DNA of 64,000 bases from Warburgia ugandensis (taxonomy: Eukaryota; Streptophyta; Magnoliopsida; Canellales; Canellaceae). The position numbers and the translations under genes were made by a program. This document shows positions 47,062-60,213 of this stretch, in pieces (the stretch's first letter is position 1; each line of letters opens with the position of its first letter). A model generated the notes under the pieces. It was not told the DNA's origin. It did no database searches and was given only the letters and a program-made list of their open reading frames with translations. The stretch is from positions 18,468,414 through 18,532,413 of the forward strand of contig CP141134.1 of NCBI GenBank assembly GCA_035236585.1, in the 5' to 3' direction.

Positions 47062-49600
47062 TGTTTTAAATAAAACTCGCAAGTGCACGAATCATTTGCA
47101 ATATAATATGCTAGTGAGGTCAATCTCTCAAGGAGTTGAACTGTGGAATGTTAGTGGTCGCTACTTTAAACTATCCATCCTAGCCAAAATTCAATTATTT
47201 TTTACCTAACTAAGAATGATAATTGAAAACATGAAATTGGAAATTAAGCAAAAATAAGAAACATGCTAAATGAATAACTTTCCTAAAATATGCACTTTTT
47301 AAAACTAAAACTTTCCTAAATTAAAAACATCTAATTTTATGAATTTCCCAAATAACAACTTTTTTGAAGTGAAACTTTCCTAAAATGAAATTTATTAACG
47401 TTCCTAAACTAACTTGCCTAAACATGAAATTAACCACTAATCTAATGAAAATATGCTTTAACAAACTACTTTTCTAATCAAGCAAAACTGAGAAAATTAA
47501 GCAACCAAATCAACTACTTTAACATGTACAAGAAAATTAATTACTTTCCAAACTAATGGAATCTAAATATGAGTAAACAAGAGAAATAAAGGTAAATTTA
47601 CCACTAACAAACAATGAAAGGAAAACTATCAAATCATCATGCATTCAACCATGGAATGGTATGCATGATTCATTGGGGAGGAGTGGATTTAATAAACTAC
47701 TTTGGAAACCTAAGCATGCAATCTTATTCTAACATTAACTAAGCTATCTAACAATCTAATTGGGCTCTTGAAAAATTAAGTGAACATGACTTGTATGGTG
47801 TGGAAATTAACATAAACTGTTCATGAAAAGAAATTCTAGCATCATGGTAATCGAATCACTCAATGAATAGAACAAGTAAAACATGGAATTAATCACTTCT
47901 AATGTAATAAAACATTCAATAACAAAGATAATTAATTGCTAGATGCAAACAAGAACTAAAAATTTCATCTATCTTCATGAACCAAATAAAAAAATCATCA
48001 ACATAATACTCCATACATGTAATCCAAATCTGAAATTTAAATTCTATTACAATGATGTTCACTTAACCTTAATCACTTCTTAATTATAAGCCAATTTCTT
48101 CTTCAATTGTTCCAATATTTACTCATGAACAAGTAATCTTGAAATTGAGGAAAAATCTTATAGAATACTAAGGCAACAACCAATGGAACTTAAGCAAACA
48201 AAGCAAGAAATCAAGAGGGTTGAAAGAGAACAAAGATGCAATGAAAGGTAAAGAGCAAAGCTAGATTGAAGATGACTTCCCTTGGCTGTCACTCCAAGGG
48301 AAAACCAGCCTTTAATCTTAGTTAAAAGAAAGGAAGGATAAAGGAAAACAAGGCAAACTAGAATGAAAAGAGGTAAATTCCAGCCAAGAGAACAAAGAAG
48401 CTAAACAACCTTCAAAGATGAATCAAAAACCAAAAATCCTAGGTTGAACACTTGAGGAAGAAGCATACACCTTGGAAGGAAGTGAAACAACTAAAAGTTC
48501 ACAAAACAATAAGAAAAAGAGATAAAAGTTGGCCGTAGGAGGTGAGCATCTCCTTCGAAGGAGGTGATGTCTTTCTCCCCTTCGATGAAAAGTCCTCTTT
48601 TGTTTGGATGTTGCTAGGTTTTTATGCTTGTTCTCCTAATTTTTCTAGGTTTCCCTAATGCTAAGGTATTGTGGGGATCAAAATGTGCAAATTTGCATAG
48701 CTAGGATGGGGAAAGGTTGAGATATCAAATAAGTAAGTGTGTGGAAGGAGGTGGATATCTTAATGAGGGTAGTAGGTGGGAGACGCTACCTTTTCAGGAA
48801 GGGGTGTCTTCCCCCATTCTAGTGACATTGAAACTCCTATGAAATAGGAAAATTAGTGGAGATTGGATGGGAAAGAGATGGAGGGTGGTAGGTGGAGGAT
48901 TTTGTTTAGTTGAGAAGTTTCCTAAGAGGTGCAATGAGATAGAGTTTTGGAAAGATGCAATTCTACAATGGAAATTCGTAGTGCATCTTAAGAGTGAGAT
49001 GGAAATTAAGGAAAAAGTAGGGAAAAGTGAGAAAAAAACTAAAAATTTAATGCTCTTATCCCATTTTCCACATGCTATCTTATTCTAATAAGATTTCCAT
49101 TAATTATCTTCAAAATATCTCATGTATAACTCTCTTGAATCTCCTCCAATCCTAGCCTTTCATTTAGCTTCACTTGATGGCTTGGATGGCTAACTTTGAA
49201 GGTTCCATTGGCTAGGCTTTATGGATGAATTTGGAAGCTTTCTTAACTTGACTTCTTAGCTTCAACCCTTGGCTTGAGTGGCTTGTATGGTTTGGCTTGA
49301 ATTCCTTACCTTGCCACCTTTTTTCATGCCTTATATTGCTAAGGTGGCTTAAGTGACTTTCATGCATAGGTGGTGGAAATGCATGGCTTATTTCATGGGC
49401 CTATTTTGGCCATCATTAGCTCCCTTAATCACATTCATTACTAGTCCACAAGATGATCTTGGCTTTTGGTTTATGTTGAAGTGATGATTTTGAGGTTTTA
49501 ACTCGATCTTTTGATCTTGATATTCAATTTCATCCTAATCGATCTCGGCCCATGGGTTACCATCTTACTTCCTACAAAAAGTAAAAATTCTTAATTAAAT
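47062..49600 (-). mobile_element. Tat/Athila-like LTR, minus strand, inside the CACTA element
   Basis: On the plus strand it begins TGTTTTAAATAAAACTCGCA, then AGTGCACGAATC and a GAGGTCAATCTCTCAAGGAG box. These are the reverse complement of the 3' end motif also seen at 7521-7589 and 31200-31273. The right edge is not sharp; it lies before transposon-like sequence resumes near 49700. It carries no credible coding region. Confidence 0.5.
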
Positions 49601-49699
49601 AGTAGAAAAACATTATTAATCACATACTTATCTTGGACTAGCTTCTGGACCTACAAAATAATAAACTCTTAGGTTATCAGGTAAAAAATGCATGTGTTA

Positions 49700-50840
49700 C
49701 GAATTTTGGATAAGTTGTAACACATGGGTAACTAATTGATGATTTTTATACAAAATTAAATACTTACCAAATAGCACTTTGTATAGTGTAGCCATAGCTA
49801 CATAGTGATCAGTTGTATGTAGCTGTAGCTTGCATTAACCCACTTGCAAATCAGAAATAACATATACAAAAAAGTGAATGAAGTTTACTAAGAAATTGAA
49901 CATTGAGAAAGAAAACATGCTAGTACACACCTCCTTGATTGGGGTATCTCCTTCAAATAGTTGCTCCTCTACTTGTTCTTTAGATGGAGCACTACAACTA
50001 TTATAAGGTGGGGTGGAGGGGCAACATTCTTATGAGGATGGCCGAAAATCCAAAAGTCCTTATAAAAGTTACTCCTGACCTTCCCATATAACTCGTTGAC
50101 ATTTTCTCCTTCAATTCTTCCAAGCCTATTGCTGCAATTACCTTTTCTTTAGGGAAGAAATTGGAAGGAATGACATCACAACCCTGGACCCTTACTCAAC
50201 CAGGTACTTACCCTTGTTTCTTGTATCCATAAAAAGAATGTGACTCTTTGAAGCAATGCTGCTCAAAGTCCCTATAATGGTGCTTTCTTAGGTCAACTCC
50301 TTTTGAATGTGTAAATATCTAATCATGATCAATTCCATATATTTAATACAACGGAAGTGATACAAAGCTAGACATTTAAAAACACTTACAATTAATGAAG
50401 CAACGATTCTGAAATTTTCATTAGTGAAGATCTGGGAGTTATGTCCTTATGAATGTGCAATTTTCTAGAGATGGGTTTAGTCGATGGGCTCCATGGTCCC
50501 AACCTTATTTTATTGTCAAGAGAGACTTTAAATCAAAGGTAATGAAATAAATTTCTAGTATATTTAGATAGAAATGAACTGTCACATGTACTTCTTGTTC
50601 TTCTAACAATGCATAACCAACTCTGGAAAGGTGATGCTGTATATCATTAGTTACACGCACCATTTGTCTTTTCATACATTTTTATACTTGAAAGGAACAA
50701 GTAATTAAGTACAATCAACTTTTATAATCAAAGTAATCAAACTTTTAGTATACTTGAAATTACCTCAAAAACAGAAGATAGGCGAATCTGTACAAATTGA
50801 TTCCATGCATCATGGTCAATGAAGCTAGAATAAAACTTAG
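49700..50840 (-). pseudogene. CACTA transposase (Transposase_24-like) module, copy 2
   Basis: The minus strand near 50830-50765 encodes FIDHDAWNQFVQIRLSSVFE, matching the WxxFVxxRxSxxF phrase of the plant Ptta/En/Spm transposase domain. Near 50625-50592 it has HHLSRVGYALLEEQE, the SRxGYAxLEEE phrase of the same domain. Farther on (about 50190-50070) GCDVIPSNFFPKEKVIAAIG is the counterpart of the copy 1 piece. The pieces are split by GT-AG-like intron edges and some stops. In the family the protein binds and cuts element ends; this copy is dead. Confidence 0.55.
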
Positions 50841-51481
50841 TCAAAGATCATTTATAGCTTGTGCATATTCAAGGGAAGAGTGCATACACACAACTTAAAA
50901 GATTAGTCATGAAGAGGAATCTACCATGATTGTAAAAAAAATGAACTAGACATATAAACTTATATACTAGAGACTTGGATTAATATGTAATGCACATGTA
51001 TAAACATATAATGAATGTTGATACATAAAACATACCAAAATGACAAACCAAAAATGTATAGAACTAAATGCAAGAATTAGATGTGTGAATAATGTTATGA
51101 ACTAGAAACATAATCTAAATTAGAACATAGAACAAACATAAAGTAGGTATAAAGCAAGTATAAGTGAGATTCTAAGATGTTATGCAAATGGATTGAAACA
51201 CTTATTGAACATGAAAAAAATATAATAGAGAAGCTAGAGTATAGAATTTGAAAACTTGACTTTAATTAGGAACTAAACATGTAAGAAACTAATACATTAT
51301 GTCTATTTATATGGAAATATATAGGGTATAATGCTTAATAAAAGAAGAGAGTAAAGATGCTAGTGTTAGTAGTGAATCTTGTTTATAGATTGGGAGGTTT
51401 ATAGTGGTCTACATAGTATTTCTCCAATTACTATGACATTGATCCTATGAAATGAAGAAAGGTACAATAGTATATGGTGTA

Positions 51482-53370
51482 TGTTTTAAAATTACTAACA
51501 AGTGCACAAATCAATATAGTAATTCCACATGAGAGAGGTCAATCCTACGAGGAATCTCATGAAATTTTCAATTAAATGAATCTTATTTAAGTTACTTATC
51601 ATAGCCAAAGAGATATGGTTTCAATTAAACTAGGAATTTAAGCAACATGAAATGGGAAACATGCATAAAATTAGAAACATGAACTAAAGCAAACTTTCTA
51701 AAAATAAAAATTTTCAATGGAATTAGAAAATTTTCTAATTAATATGCATTCAATAAAATAAACTAATACAAAACTAGAATGAATGAATCTAGAAAACTTA
51801 AACTAAGGAAACTTGTTAAAAATGAACTTTTCTAAACTTAAAATTAGAAACTTACTAAAAATAAAACTTTCTAAAACTAAATAAGGAAACTTTCTAAACT
51901 AACCTATGGTGCAAACAAATCCCTAAATAATGCTAAACTATAATGAAATCAACAAACAAACAACCATTTAAAGGGAAATCTCCAAATCACCATGTGCATG
52001 TCCATGGAGTTGTGCACATGGTTCATGAGAGAGAAGATGGCTGGAATGCATGAATGACAAGCTTACTAACATGAAATCTAACCAAAGCACTAACTAAACT
52101 TACTAAAAGCTAAGTGGGTTCCTTAGAAATTAAGCAAACAAAGTGTATGGACTGCTGGAAATTATGCATGAATCGTGAAGTGAAAAAATTCAGAAATATG
52201 ATGTATATGAAACTTAAATCAAGCAATGCATGCAAAGCAACTTAATAAGCACTTTTCATGAAATATAGCACTCAAGATTATAAGTACTTTACTACTGAAA
52301 TGCAACAATGATCTTCAAATAATTCTATTGATTGATTGGAAAAATACATCAAATTGGATGGGCATATACATAGATGTAGAACTAAAAAATGCACACTCTT
52401 ATTAGGCCTGGAACTTGAGATAAATCAATGATAAAAACATACTCCAACAATCGCAATCTAAACTTAGATATCATGCAAGTGAAACCCACAAGAGAAATCA
52501 AGAGACTAAGGGCATGAAATATGGGAATGAAGAAGCAAAATAATGCCCAAAATTAGCTCTAAATCTAAGCAAAGAATAAATAAATAAAAAAGGAGAGGAA
52601 CAAGAAGATTCAAGCTACTATTTCTATTGGCTATCACTACCAGAGAAGAAATAACTTTGATCTTGAAAAATTAAGCAATAAAAACTAGAGAGATGGAGGC
52701 AAAGATCAAAGGAAAAATATCTAGCTCTATGCATATAGAAGTGGAGAAACAAAACAATGGAAAAAAAAAAAAAACAAACAAACAAACAAACTATGAAAGC
52801 AAGGAATGAAAGTAAGAAACTAACCTAGAATTGAAGTCCAAAAGAAAAGCAAAGACTTGAAGATTTCAAGAAAATTCATCCAAAAGAAAGCCAAAGTCCA
52901 AAGCTCTAACGATCCCCAACATAATGTACCTCTTTCATGGAGTTTAGAACAAACTCCTCTACTTGAAAATTGCATGGAAATCCTTGAGGATTTATAAAAT
53001 CTTTTATTTCCAAATTGACGAGATCCTATTCTAGCAACATAAGAGAGAATTAGAACAAGGACTCTAGGTGAAAAACTTAAGTGGAGATTGGAGACAGAAT
53101 TAGAAGTGCAAGACTTTAAAAAAAGAAGCAACAAGGTGACAAGTCTAGGATCGATGCTTAATCATACCATGAATGACGTGCTCAAAAATCTGGTTGGGAT
53201 CATGCTTGAATTCCATGATTTTGTCCTCTAAGTTTTAACCTTTTCTAGCTGTTCCTTCATATGGGTTTTAGACCTTGTAAGAATGTTGCTTGCAATTGTG
53301 GTAGCTAAAGTCTGGTTTTTTTTGTTTTTTGTTTTTGGAAATTTTAACTTGAGGTTTTATACTTAACAAG
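51482..53370 (-). mobile_element. Second Tat/Athila-like LTR, minus strand, probably solo
   Basis: It starts TGTTTTAAAATTACTAACAA then GTGCACAAATC, with GAGAGGTCAATCCTACGAGG, as in the LTR at 47062. Later segments also correspond (CCATGGAGTTGTGCACATGG against CCATGGAATGGTATGCATGA). The two are related but well diverged. No PBS lies to its left, so it is a solo LTR or a 3' LTR. The right edge near 53368 (ACTTAACA) is a guess. Confidence 0.45.
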
Positions 53371-53580
53371 GATCAATCAAGAGAGAAATTTCATGGAATT
53401 TGGATAGGAATAATGACATCTTCTGGGTAGTTACTATAGGACTATTTGATGTAGAATTCTATAGTTAGTCTAATACTAAGATTTGGGGTACCTAATTTTT
53501 TTGAAGCACCTTGGCAAGTCTACTTGGACATGAAGTATATTCAATAAGAAACAAATTCCAAAAGGCCAATTCACATCATC

Positions 53581-55683
53581 TGTGGTGACCTGGGTATTTA
53601 AAATAACAATTATATTTCAAAATTTTTTTTTCAAAGGTGGGATATCCCTATTTTTAAAATCACTTTTGAAAATCAAAACCTTATTATCTAAAAAATTCAA
53701 GTGCTCTTTCATTCAATCACTTGCCTTTTTGAAACATAAGCTCATATCTGAGTTATTTTTATTTTATTTCTACTTTAAATAGTAAAGCTACCCAAAATAG
53801 TCAGTCACATCCACTTACTATATTAATCATCATGAAAAGTGAAAGTTTAGGACCATTAGTGCTATTACATGAATAGTTTGGAATTTGTCAACTCTCTCTC
53901 TCTCTCCAAGGTTGGAACTAGGTCTCCTTGTTGTTGCTTCTAAGCTTTATGAGATGGATTTGCATGTTGCTAATATTGGTTTAAGGGAACACTATATTCA
54001 GTAATTAAATCTAGAACACAAAATCAAAATTGTTGTATCCAACATGCACAAGCTTTGAAATCATATTTTCAATACAATGGAATTGCACCACTAACTTACC
54101 TTAGTCATTCATGCTATGCACTTTCAAGCATTCTTAACATTTCATACATCATGACATAAGTATCCTTTTATAATGAACATAAATGACATCATCAATCATA
54201 AAATACTTGTGTTGGTGAAATGCGGATATTAGCAATGTTAGTCAGCAATACTTTGTGCTCTATAGCACCTTGGTAATCTACCTACTAGTTGGTCATGAAT
54301 ACTCATCAATTGAACACCTCAATTTCCTCTCATATAGAACCATAAAATGATGCTTCAAAAGTTAAAAACATAAAATCTAGTGGGAATTCTATGCTTATGA
54401 CCAAATGACTAAATCATGTGCCCGCAAGCAACTTAGGAGACCTCAATCATATCTCAAGGGGCCTATGATCTATCTTGAAAGGGTGTTGTGAGTCACCCAT
54501 AGTGGTCTCTCCCACAAGTCAAGAAAATTTCCAATGTCAGGCATTGGATACCATTCTACCCATTGGAGGTTAGGGGCCTAGAGGACTACCCCTACATGTA
54601 TTGATGCACATCCACTATTGGATGATGCACATGATCCACTCTCTATTATTTGCATCGAACTTAAATTAGTATATAGATCATCTAAATATTTATGCACCTA
54701 CAATCCCAAAAGTAGTACCATAGTTGATCTACTCAGCTCCAAATGTTAGATGCATGAATCACGTAATCTTAACATTGAAATATAGTCACTACCATAGAGG
54801 ATGCACCTAGTTCTTATCATGCTTTTCAAATCAGATTTACAAAATCTAAGAGACAAATGCCTATTTTAGAAAACTTAGTGGTCCATAGCCACTTTTGGGA
54901 ATGATGGATCCAATCTACCTTTCCTGCCAACAATTCCCTTACTCCATTGTGCACCAACTCAATGTCTTAGTCACTCATTAAACAGATAGATGGGGGGCGT
55001 CTCCTTCGATCCTCTCTTCTTCCTTCTTCCTTCTCTCTTCCTCTCTTCCTCTCTTCCTTTTCTTCCTTTTCTCCTCTCTTCATCTTTCTTTCCCTCATGT
55101 GAAATCCCCCTCCCTAAACCAAGACATCCAAATTAAAAGATGTCTTATTTGGTTTCCACCTTGAGTGGGATCTCCTTCTATTTTCTCTTTATTTCAAATT
55201 GTTTAATATCTTTTGTCCAAATTTTATCTCATTCTAAACATTTTTTTATATTGCCATTATCCTCTAGAATCTCTTTCTTCTATCTTGTATGCTATTTCTA
55301 ATCTAACTTTTATTATGATTCTTCCATAAGTCTCCTTAATTTAGAAATGTCCATTTATATAGTTCAACATATCTAGACATGTGTGCTAACAGAACTATCT
55401 ATATTTGATAGTCAAGTGGATCCCACTTCACACAATTTTAATCATATAAATACTAAGGTTGTTGTTTTCAATGTGAAACTCTATTTTCCACACAATTTTG
55501 ATCTCAACCATTGGATTTTGGTATGCTTATAGTCATTTGATTGCTCTCTTTGAGCTTTATCCATCGATAGAGGTCTTACTGTTGGATTTCTAAGTTTCTA
55601 GAATTTAAATTGTTGATATCTAAAAAAAATATCTAGATTTTATTAATTTTAATAATAATATAAAAAAAATCTAAGATATTACA
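53581..55683 (-). repeat. 3' LTR of a third gypsy element, minus strand
   Basis: The plus strand runs from TGTGGTGACCTGGG to GATATTACA (2103 bp). It is followed by GCTACCCCTTC, the complement of a GAAGGGGTAGC polypurine tract (about 55684-55696). Its left end resembles the LTR at 16427 (AACAATT...TTTCAAAA, CCCTATTTT). A pyrimidine-rich block lies at 55010-55095. Only one LTR is in the window, so it cannot be dated. Confidence 0.8.
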
Positions 55684-58034
55684 TTGCTACCCCTTCATAG
55701 AATTTTGTCCTTAAAATTCCTTTAACCCTCAATCATTAGGTACTTAGCCTTCATGTCCAACTCTAGCTCTCATGAGCTTCTTCTACTGTGTAGTTCTGCT
55801 AAAATACTTTGACTAGTGAAATCTCCTTATTTCTTAGTGTCAACTCTTGACAACTGCAGAGGCAAAGCCAATTTATATGCCACTATCCCAATCTTGTCTA
55901 GGATCTTGAAGGGACCAATGTAGCAAGGTCTGATCTTTTGCTTCAACTCAAATCTCATGACTCCTTTGTTTGACAAAACCTTTAGAAATACATGATCACC
56001 AACTTTAAATTCTAGATCCCTGCTCGTCTTATCGGCATAACTCTTTTGCCTACTTTGGGTTACAAGAAGCCTCTTTTTGATCAATCTCATCTTATTGGCA
56101 CACTATTCCACCAACTCAGACTTAATAATCTTATTCTCTCCAACCTCATTATAGCAAGTAGTGAACGACAAGGTCTCCTATAAAGTACCTCATACGAAAC
56201 CATATCTATGCTCAAGTGGAAAGTTTTACTATAAGCGAACACAAGTAAAGGAAAATTTTCATCCCAATTTCTCCTTTAGTCAATCACACATGATCTCAGC
56301 ATAGCCTTAAGCATTTTGATTGTCCTCTTAGATTAACCATTTGTCTGAGGATGCAAGGCAGTGCTAAAACTCAGCATTGATCTCAGTGACTCTTGTACAC
56401 TCCTCAAGAACTAAGAAGTGAATAGACTATCCCATATTGGAAGTAATGGTAACTAGTATTCCTTGCAAACTTACAATCTCAATAATATATAACTGAGCTA
56501 AACTATATGTAGGATAATTCTACAGGATAGGGAGAAAATATGTTTATTTTCTTAGTCGATCCACTATCACCTAGATCATATCATGTCCACTCCTAGTCCA
56601 GGTATCCCACTTCGACTTTGAAAGCTCAAGGGACTATAATAATCCCTTTGGCCTTTGGTGCTAGCTCTTAACCTGCTGACATGTAAGGCATCTCTCCACA
56701 TATGCCCCCATGTCCTTCTTCATGCCATTCCATTAGAATTATCTCTTTAATCTTGGGACATCTTTGTACCACCTAGATGGATAGTGTACTATGGTCGGTG
56801 CACCTCTCTATGAATCTCCTTGCTCAATTCTTCATTTGTCGACATTGCCAATGGAATCTCACACCACCATTAACCTCCTTGGTGAATCTTAGTTTCCCTA
56901 CTAATGCTTGCATTTTGGCATCCTCCTTTTGAATCTAAAGCACCCTTTCAACTATGGCAAACTTTGCTATTAAATTTTCAACAAAAGAACTTTTCTTTTG
57001 AACCTCTGGCCTACATCCAACCACTTCTTGAAGCAACCTTCACTGTTTTGATAACATACTAGCACACATGCCTTGAGTCTTCTTACTTGTGCATTGGCTA
57101 CCACATTAGCCTTTCTTGGATAGTACTATATAGTGAAATTGAAATCCTTCAAGTATTCCATACATCTCTATTGCCTCATATTCAAATCTTGCTACAAGAA
57201 AATATATTTGAGAATTTTGTGATTAGTGAATACCTCGAACTTCTCACCATAAACATAATATCTCCATACTTTTAAAGCAAAGACTACTGCTATAAGCTCA
57301 AGATCATGGGTCAAATAATTTACCTTGTGGTTCTTTAGCTATCTGGAGACATAGGCAATTACCTTCCCATTGTGCCTCAACACACATCTAAGTCCTTTGC
57401 TGGAGGCATCATTGTGTACTATGAATTCTCCACTGGCCGATGGTAATGTGAGCATTGTGGTAGTGGTCAGCTTCGTCTTGAACTTCTAAAAGGTTTTTTC
57501 ATAGCATCATCCTACACAAATTTAACATATTTCCTATTACCTTTGTTAGTAGTAAAGCAATTCGTGAAAACTCTTCTATGAATCTATGGTAGTATCTTGC
57601 AAGTTCTAAGAAACTTTGTATCTCAGTTACCAATTAGTTGTCTCCCACTTTCCTATTGCTTCCACTTTTGTTGGGTCCACTGCAATAACATTTTTAAAAT
57701 AATGTAACCCTAGACATTAACTTCTTATAGCCAAAATTCACACTTGTTGAAATTTTCATACAATTGATGCTCTCGTAGTGTGTTCATACAATGTTGAATG
57801 TTCCTTGCATTCTTCATGGCTCTCCAAATACACTAGGATGTCATCCATGAACACCACAACAAACTTGTCTACAAAGGTCTTAAACACCCTATTCACCAAA
57901 TCCATAAAAGTGGTTGGGGATTTGTCAACACAAATGGCTTAACTCTGAACTAATAGTGCCTATATATGGTTCTAAACACTATTTTTTGAATGTCTTCTTC
58001 TCTAACCCTTATTTGATGGTATATAAATAATAAA
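55684..58034 (-). pseudogene. Fossil pol of the third gypsy element
   Basis: Going leftward on the minus strand, from 58020 to 55700, the order is RT (FVDKFVVVFMDDILVY near 57870), RNase H connection (KYIFLQQDLNMRQ and MEYLKDFNFTI near 57170), integrase traces and a C-terminal GPF region. The last (55827-56090) reads IKKRLLVTQSRQKSYADKTS and IGPFKILDKIGIVAYKLALP. This closely resembles the element at 1-3027, so it is also Tekay/Del-like. It is broken in many places. It ends at about 58022-58034, where RTE LINE sequence begins. Confidence 0.82.
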
Positions 58035-59376
58035 TCAATAATTAGTGTAGCTCTATATATCTCCTTTATTCTTATAAATTGGTACAATAGAACTTTTCCT
58101 TCACTCATCAGGCATTTTCTTTAATTTTATAATCTTGTTAAACAACTTGGTCAACCAAACTACCCCAATATCTCTCATATGCTTCCAAACCTTTATTGGT
58201 ATACCATCGGGCCCCATGGCCTTTCCTGCTTTCATCTTTTTCAAGGCCCCTTTCACTTAAGGTATTCTAATCCTACGTTCATATCTATAATATCCAATGC
58301 TATTTAGATTTATAGTATTTTCAATCCCTATATTCTCAAAGCCATTATCATTTAACAATTTTTGAAAGTATGTTTCCCACCTTTGTTTGATCTCATCATC
58401 TTTGACTACTAACTTTTGATCATGGCTTCTAATGCACCTAACATGATCTAAGTCCTTACCCTTTTGTTCTCTTACTTTTGTAAGTTTAAACACATCTTTC
58501 TCACCTTCTCTTGTTCTTAGTCTATTATAGAGCTCATCATATGCTTTAAGTTTAGCCTCACTTACTATTCTCTTAGCAACCTTTTTAGCATTCTTATATT
58601 GTTCATAGTTTTCATTATTTCTAGTCTTCTATCATGCTTTAAAACACATTCATTTTTATTTAATAACTTTTTGCACTATTTCACTCCACCACCATGTTTC
58701 CTTTACTAATTGCCCTTTACCTTTAGTTACTCCTAAGACATCTTTTGCCACTTTCTTAACGGACTCTGCAATATGAATCCACATGGTATTTACTTCTGTT
58801 TCATAGTTCTAATTTCCTTCTACCATCAACTTATTTGTAAATGAGGTTATTTTCTCTCCTTTTAAGGCCCACTACTTAATTTTTGGATACCTATTAAGTT
58901 CATTTCTTTTCTTCCATCTTTTGATATGGATATCCATACCCATTAACCTATGTTGTGAGGTTAAACTCTCACCAGGTATCACCTTACAATCCTTACATAT
59001 AGATTATTCATTATTCCTAAGTTGGGAAAAGCCTATTTGGATTTTATGAAGTCCACTTTTAAAGGTTATTAAGTGTTCATCCCTCTTCTTAAAGAGTGTA
59101 TTTGCAATGGTCAGGTTATATGACAAAGCAAAATCAAGGATATTCTCCCCCATCTCATTTCGTTGACCTATACTATACACTCTGTGTATTCTATCATATC
59201 CTTCCTTTTCTTTTCCTATATGGCCATTTAAGTCTGCTCCTATAAATATCCCCTCAGTGTTGGGAATTTCTTGCATGACTCCCTCTATATCTTCCCAAAA
59301 CTGTCTCTTGATTATACCTTGTAATCCTACTTGTGGTGCATATGCACTTATAACATTTATAATTTGCTCTCCTAAA
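58035..59376 (-). mobile_element. RTE LINE piece M1: endonuclease to early RT, inverted
   Basis: The minus strand encodes the endonuclease end (IFIGADLNGHIGKEKEGYDR, then DFALSYNLTIANTLFKKRDE), then the linker (VKDDEIKQRWETYFQKLLND), and finally the early RT near 58200-58035. These phrases are diagnostic of plant RTE-clade LINEs. Left and right ends are both internal to the element: early RT on the left, endonuclease on the right. No complete frame remains. Confidence 0.85.
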
Positions 59377-60213
59377 AAAGGCTATGGCATGAGACAAGTG
59401 TATCAGAGAATCAGTTTAGTTTCATGCCTAGGAGGTCTATCATGGAAACTATTTTCTTACTAAGACAATTGGTAGAGAAATATAGGGACAAGAGGAAAGA
59501 TCTCCACACGGTCTTTATTGACTTATAGAAAGCTTATGATAGAGTCCCTAGAGAGTTAATATGGAGGGTTTTGGGTGAGAAAGGGGTTTCACAGGGGTAT
59601 ATAGACATAATTAAAGATATGTATCAGAGAGTGGTAACAAATGTTAAGACCACTAGTGGTGAAACTGGTGATTTTCCTATTATTGTAGGATTGCACCAAG
59701 GATCAACATTGAGCCCATACCTTTTTACATTGGTTATGGATGAGTCAATAAAACATAGGCACAAATAGATTTCCTTGCCCATGCTATTTGTAGATCATAT
59801 AGTCTTACTTGATGAGATAAGGGAGGGTGTAAACACAAAGCTAGAGTTATGAAGAGAGCATTAGAATCTAAAGAATTTAAAATCATCCAAACTAAGATAG
59901 AATATATGAAATGCAATTTTAGCAAGAGAGGAGTAGGAGTGAAACACTAGTCAAGATTAATAACCAAGAAGTCCTCCTAAGAGACCACTTTCGGTACTTA
60001 GGGTCAATGATTCATGAGAGTGGAGAGATTGAGAGGGAGGTTACTTAGAGAATTCAAGAGGGTTGGAACAAATGGAGATGTGCATCTAGAGTTTTGTGTG
60101 ATCAGCGGGTGCCACTCAAACTAAAAGAAAAATTATATAGGATGGCCATAACGCTGGCCATGCTCTATGGATGGGAGTGTTGGGCAATTAAGGAACATTA
60201 TGCTCATAGGATG
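59377..60213 (+). mobile_element. RTE LINE piece P1: RT core
   Basis: The plus strand reads HETSVSENQFSFMPRRSIME, VFIDL, KAYDRVPRELIWRVLGEKGV, YIDIIKDMYQRVVTNVKTTS and GLHQGSTLSPYLFTLVMDES. This is the palm and finger part of an RTE reverse transcriptase. The catalytic FADD-like box appears as FVDHIVLLDE, without the usual DD. P1 stops near 60213 before the C-terminal region and is followed by the second plus-strand copy, with a period of about 886 bp and about 9 % divergence. Confidence 0.85.

Larger units (their letters stand above)
43603..51470 (-). mobile_element. Decayed En/Spm (CACTA) transposon, minus strand, interrupted by an LTR
   Basis: A candidate terminus CACTACTACGTAGAAGG starts at 43603, followed by subterminal motifs in both orientations and a 150-bp triplicate. 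Coding remains on the minus strand start with a Transposase_24-like (Ptta/En/Spm) phrase near 50800 and run leftward to an Ulp1-like piece and an acidic end near 44800. The opposite terminus (TAGTG plus a TTG duplication) was not found, so the right edge is approximate. An LTR element lies inside (47062-about 49600). Interrupted frames and internal stops show the transposon is dead. Confidence 0.6.

Noticed and set aside
48867-49088. 73-codon plus-strand open stretch
   Set aside because: It is purine-rich sequence within the Tat/Athila-like LTR and has no domain.
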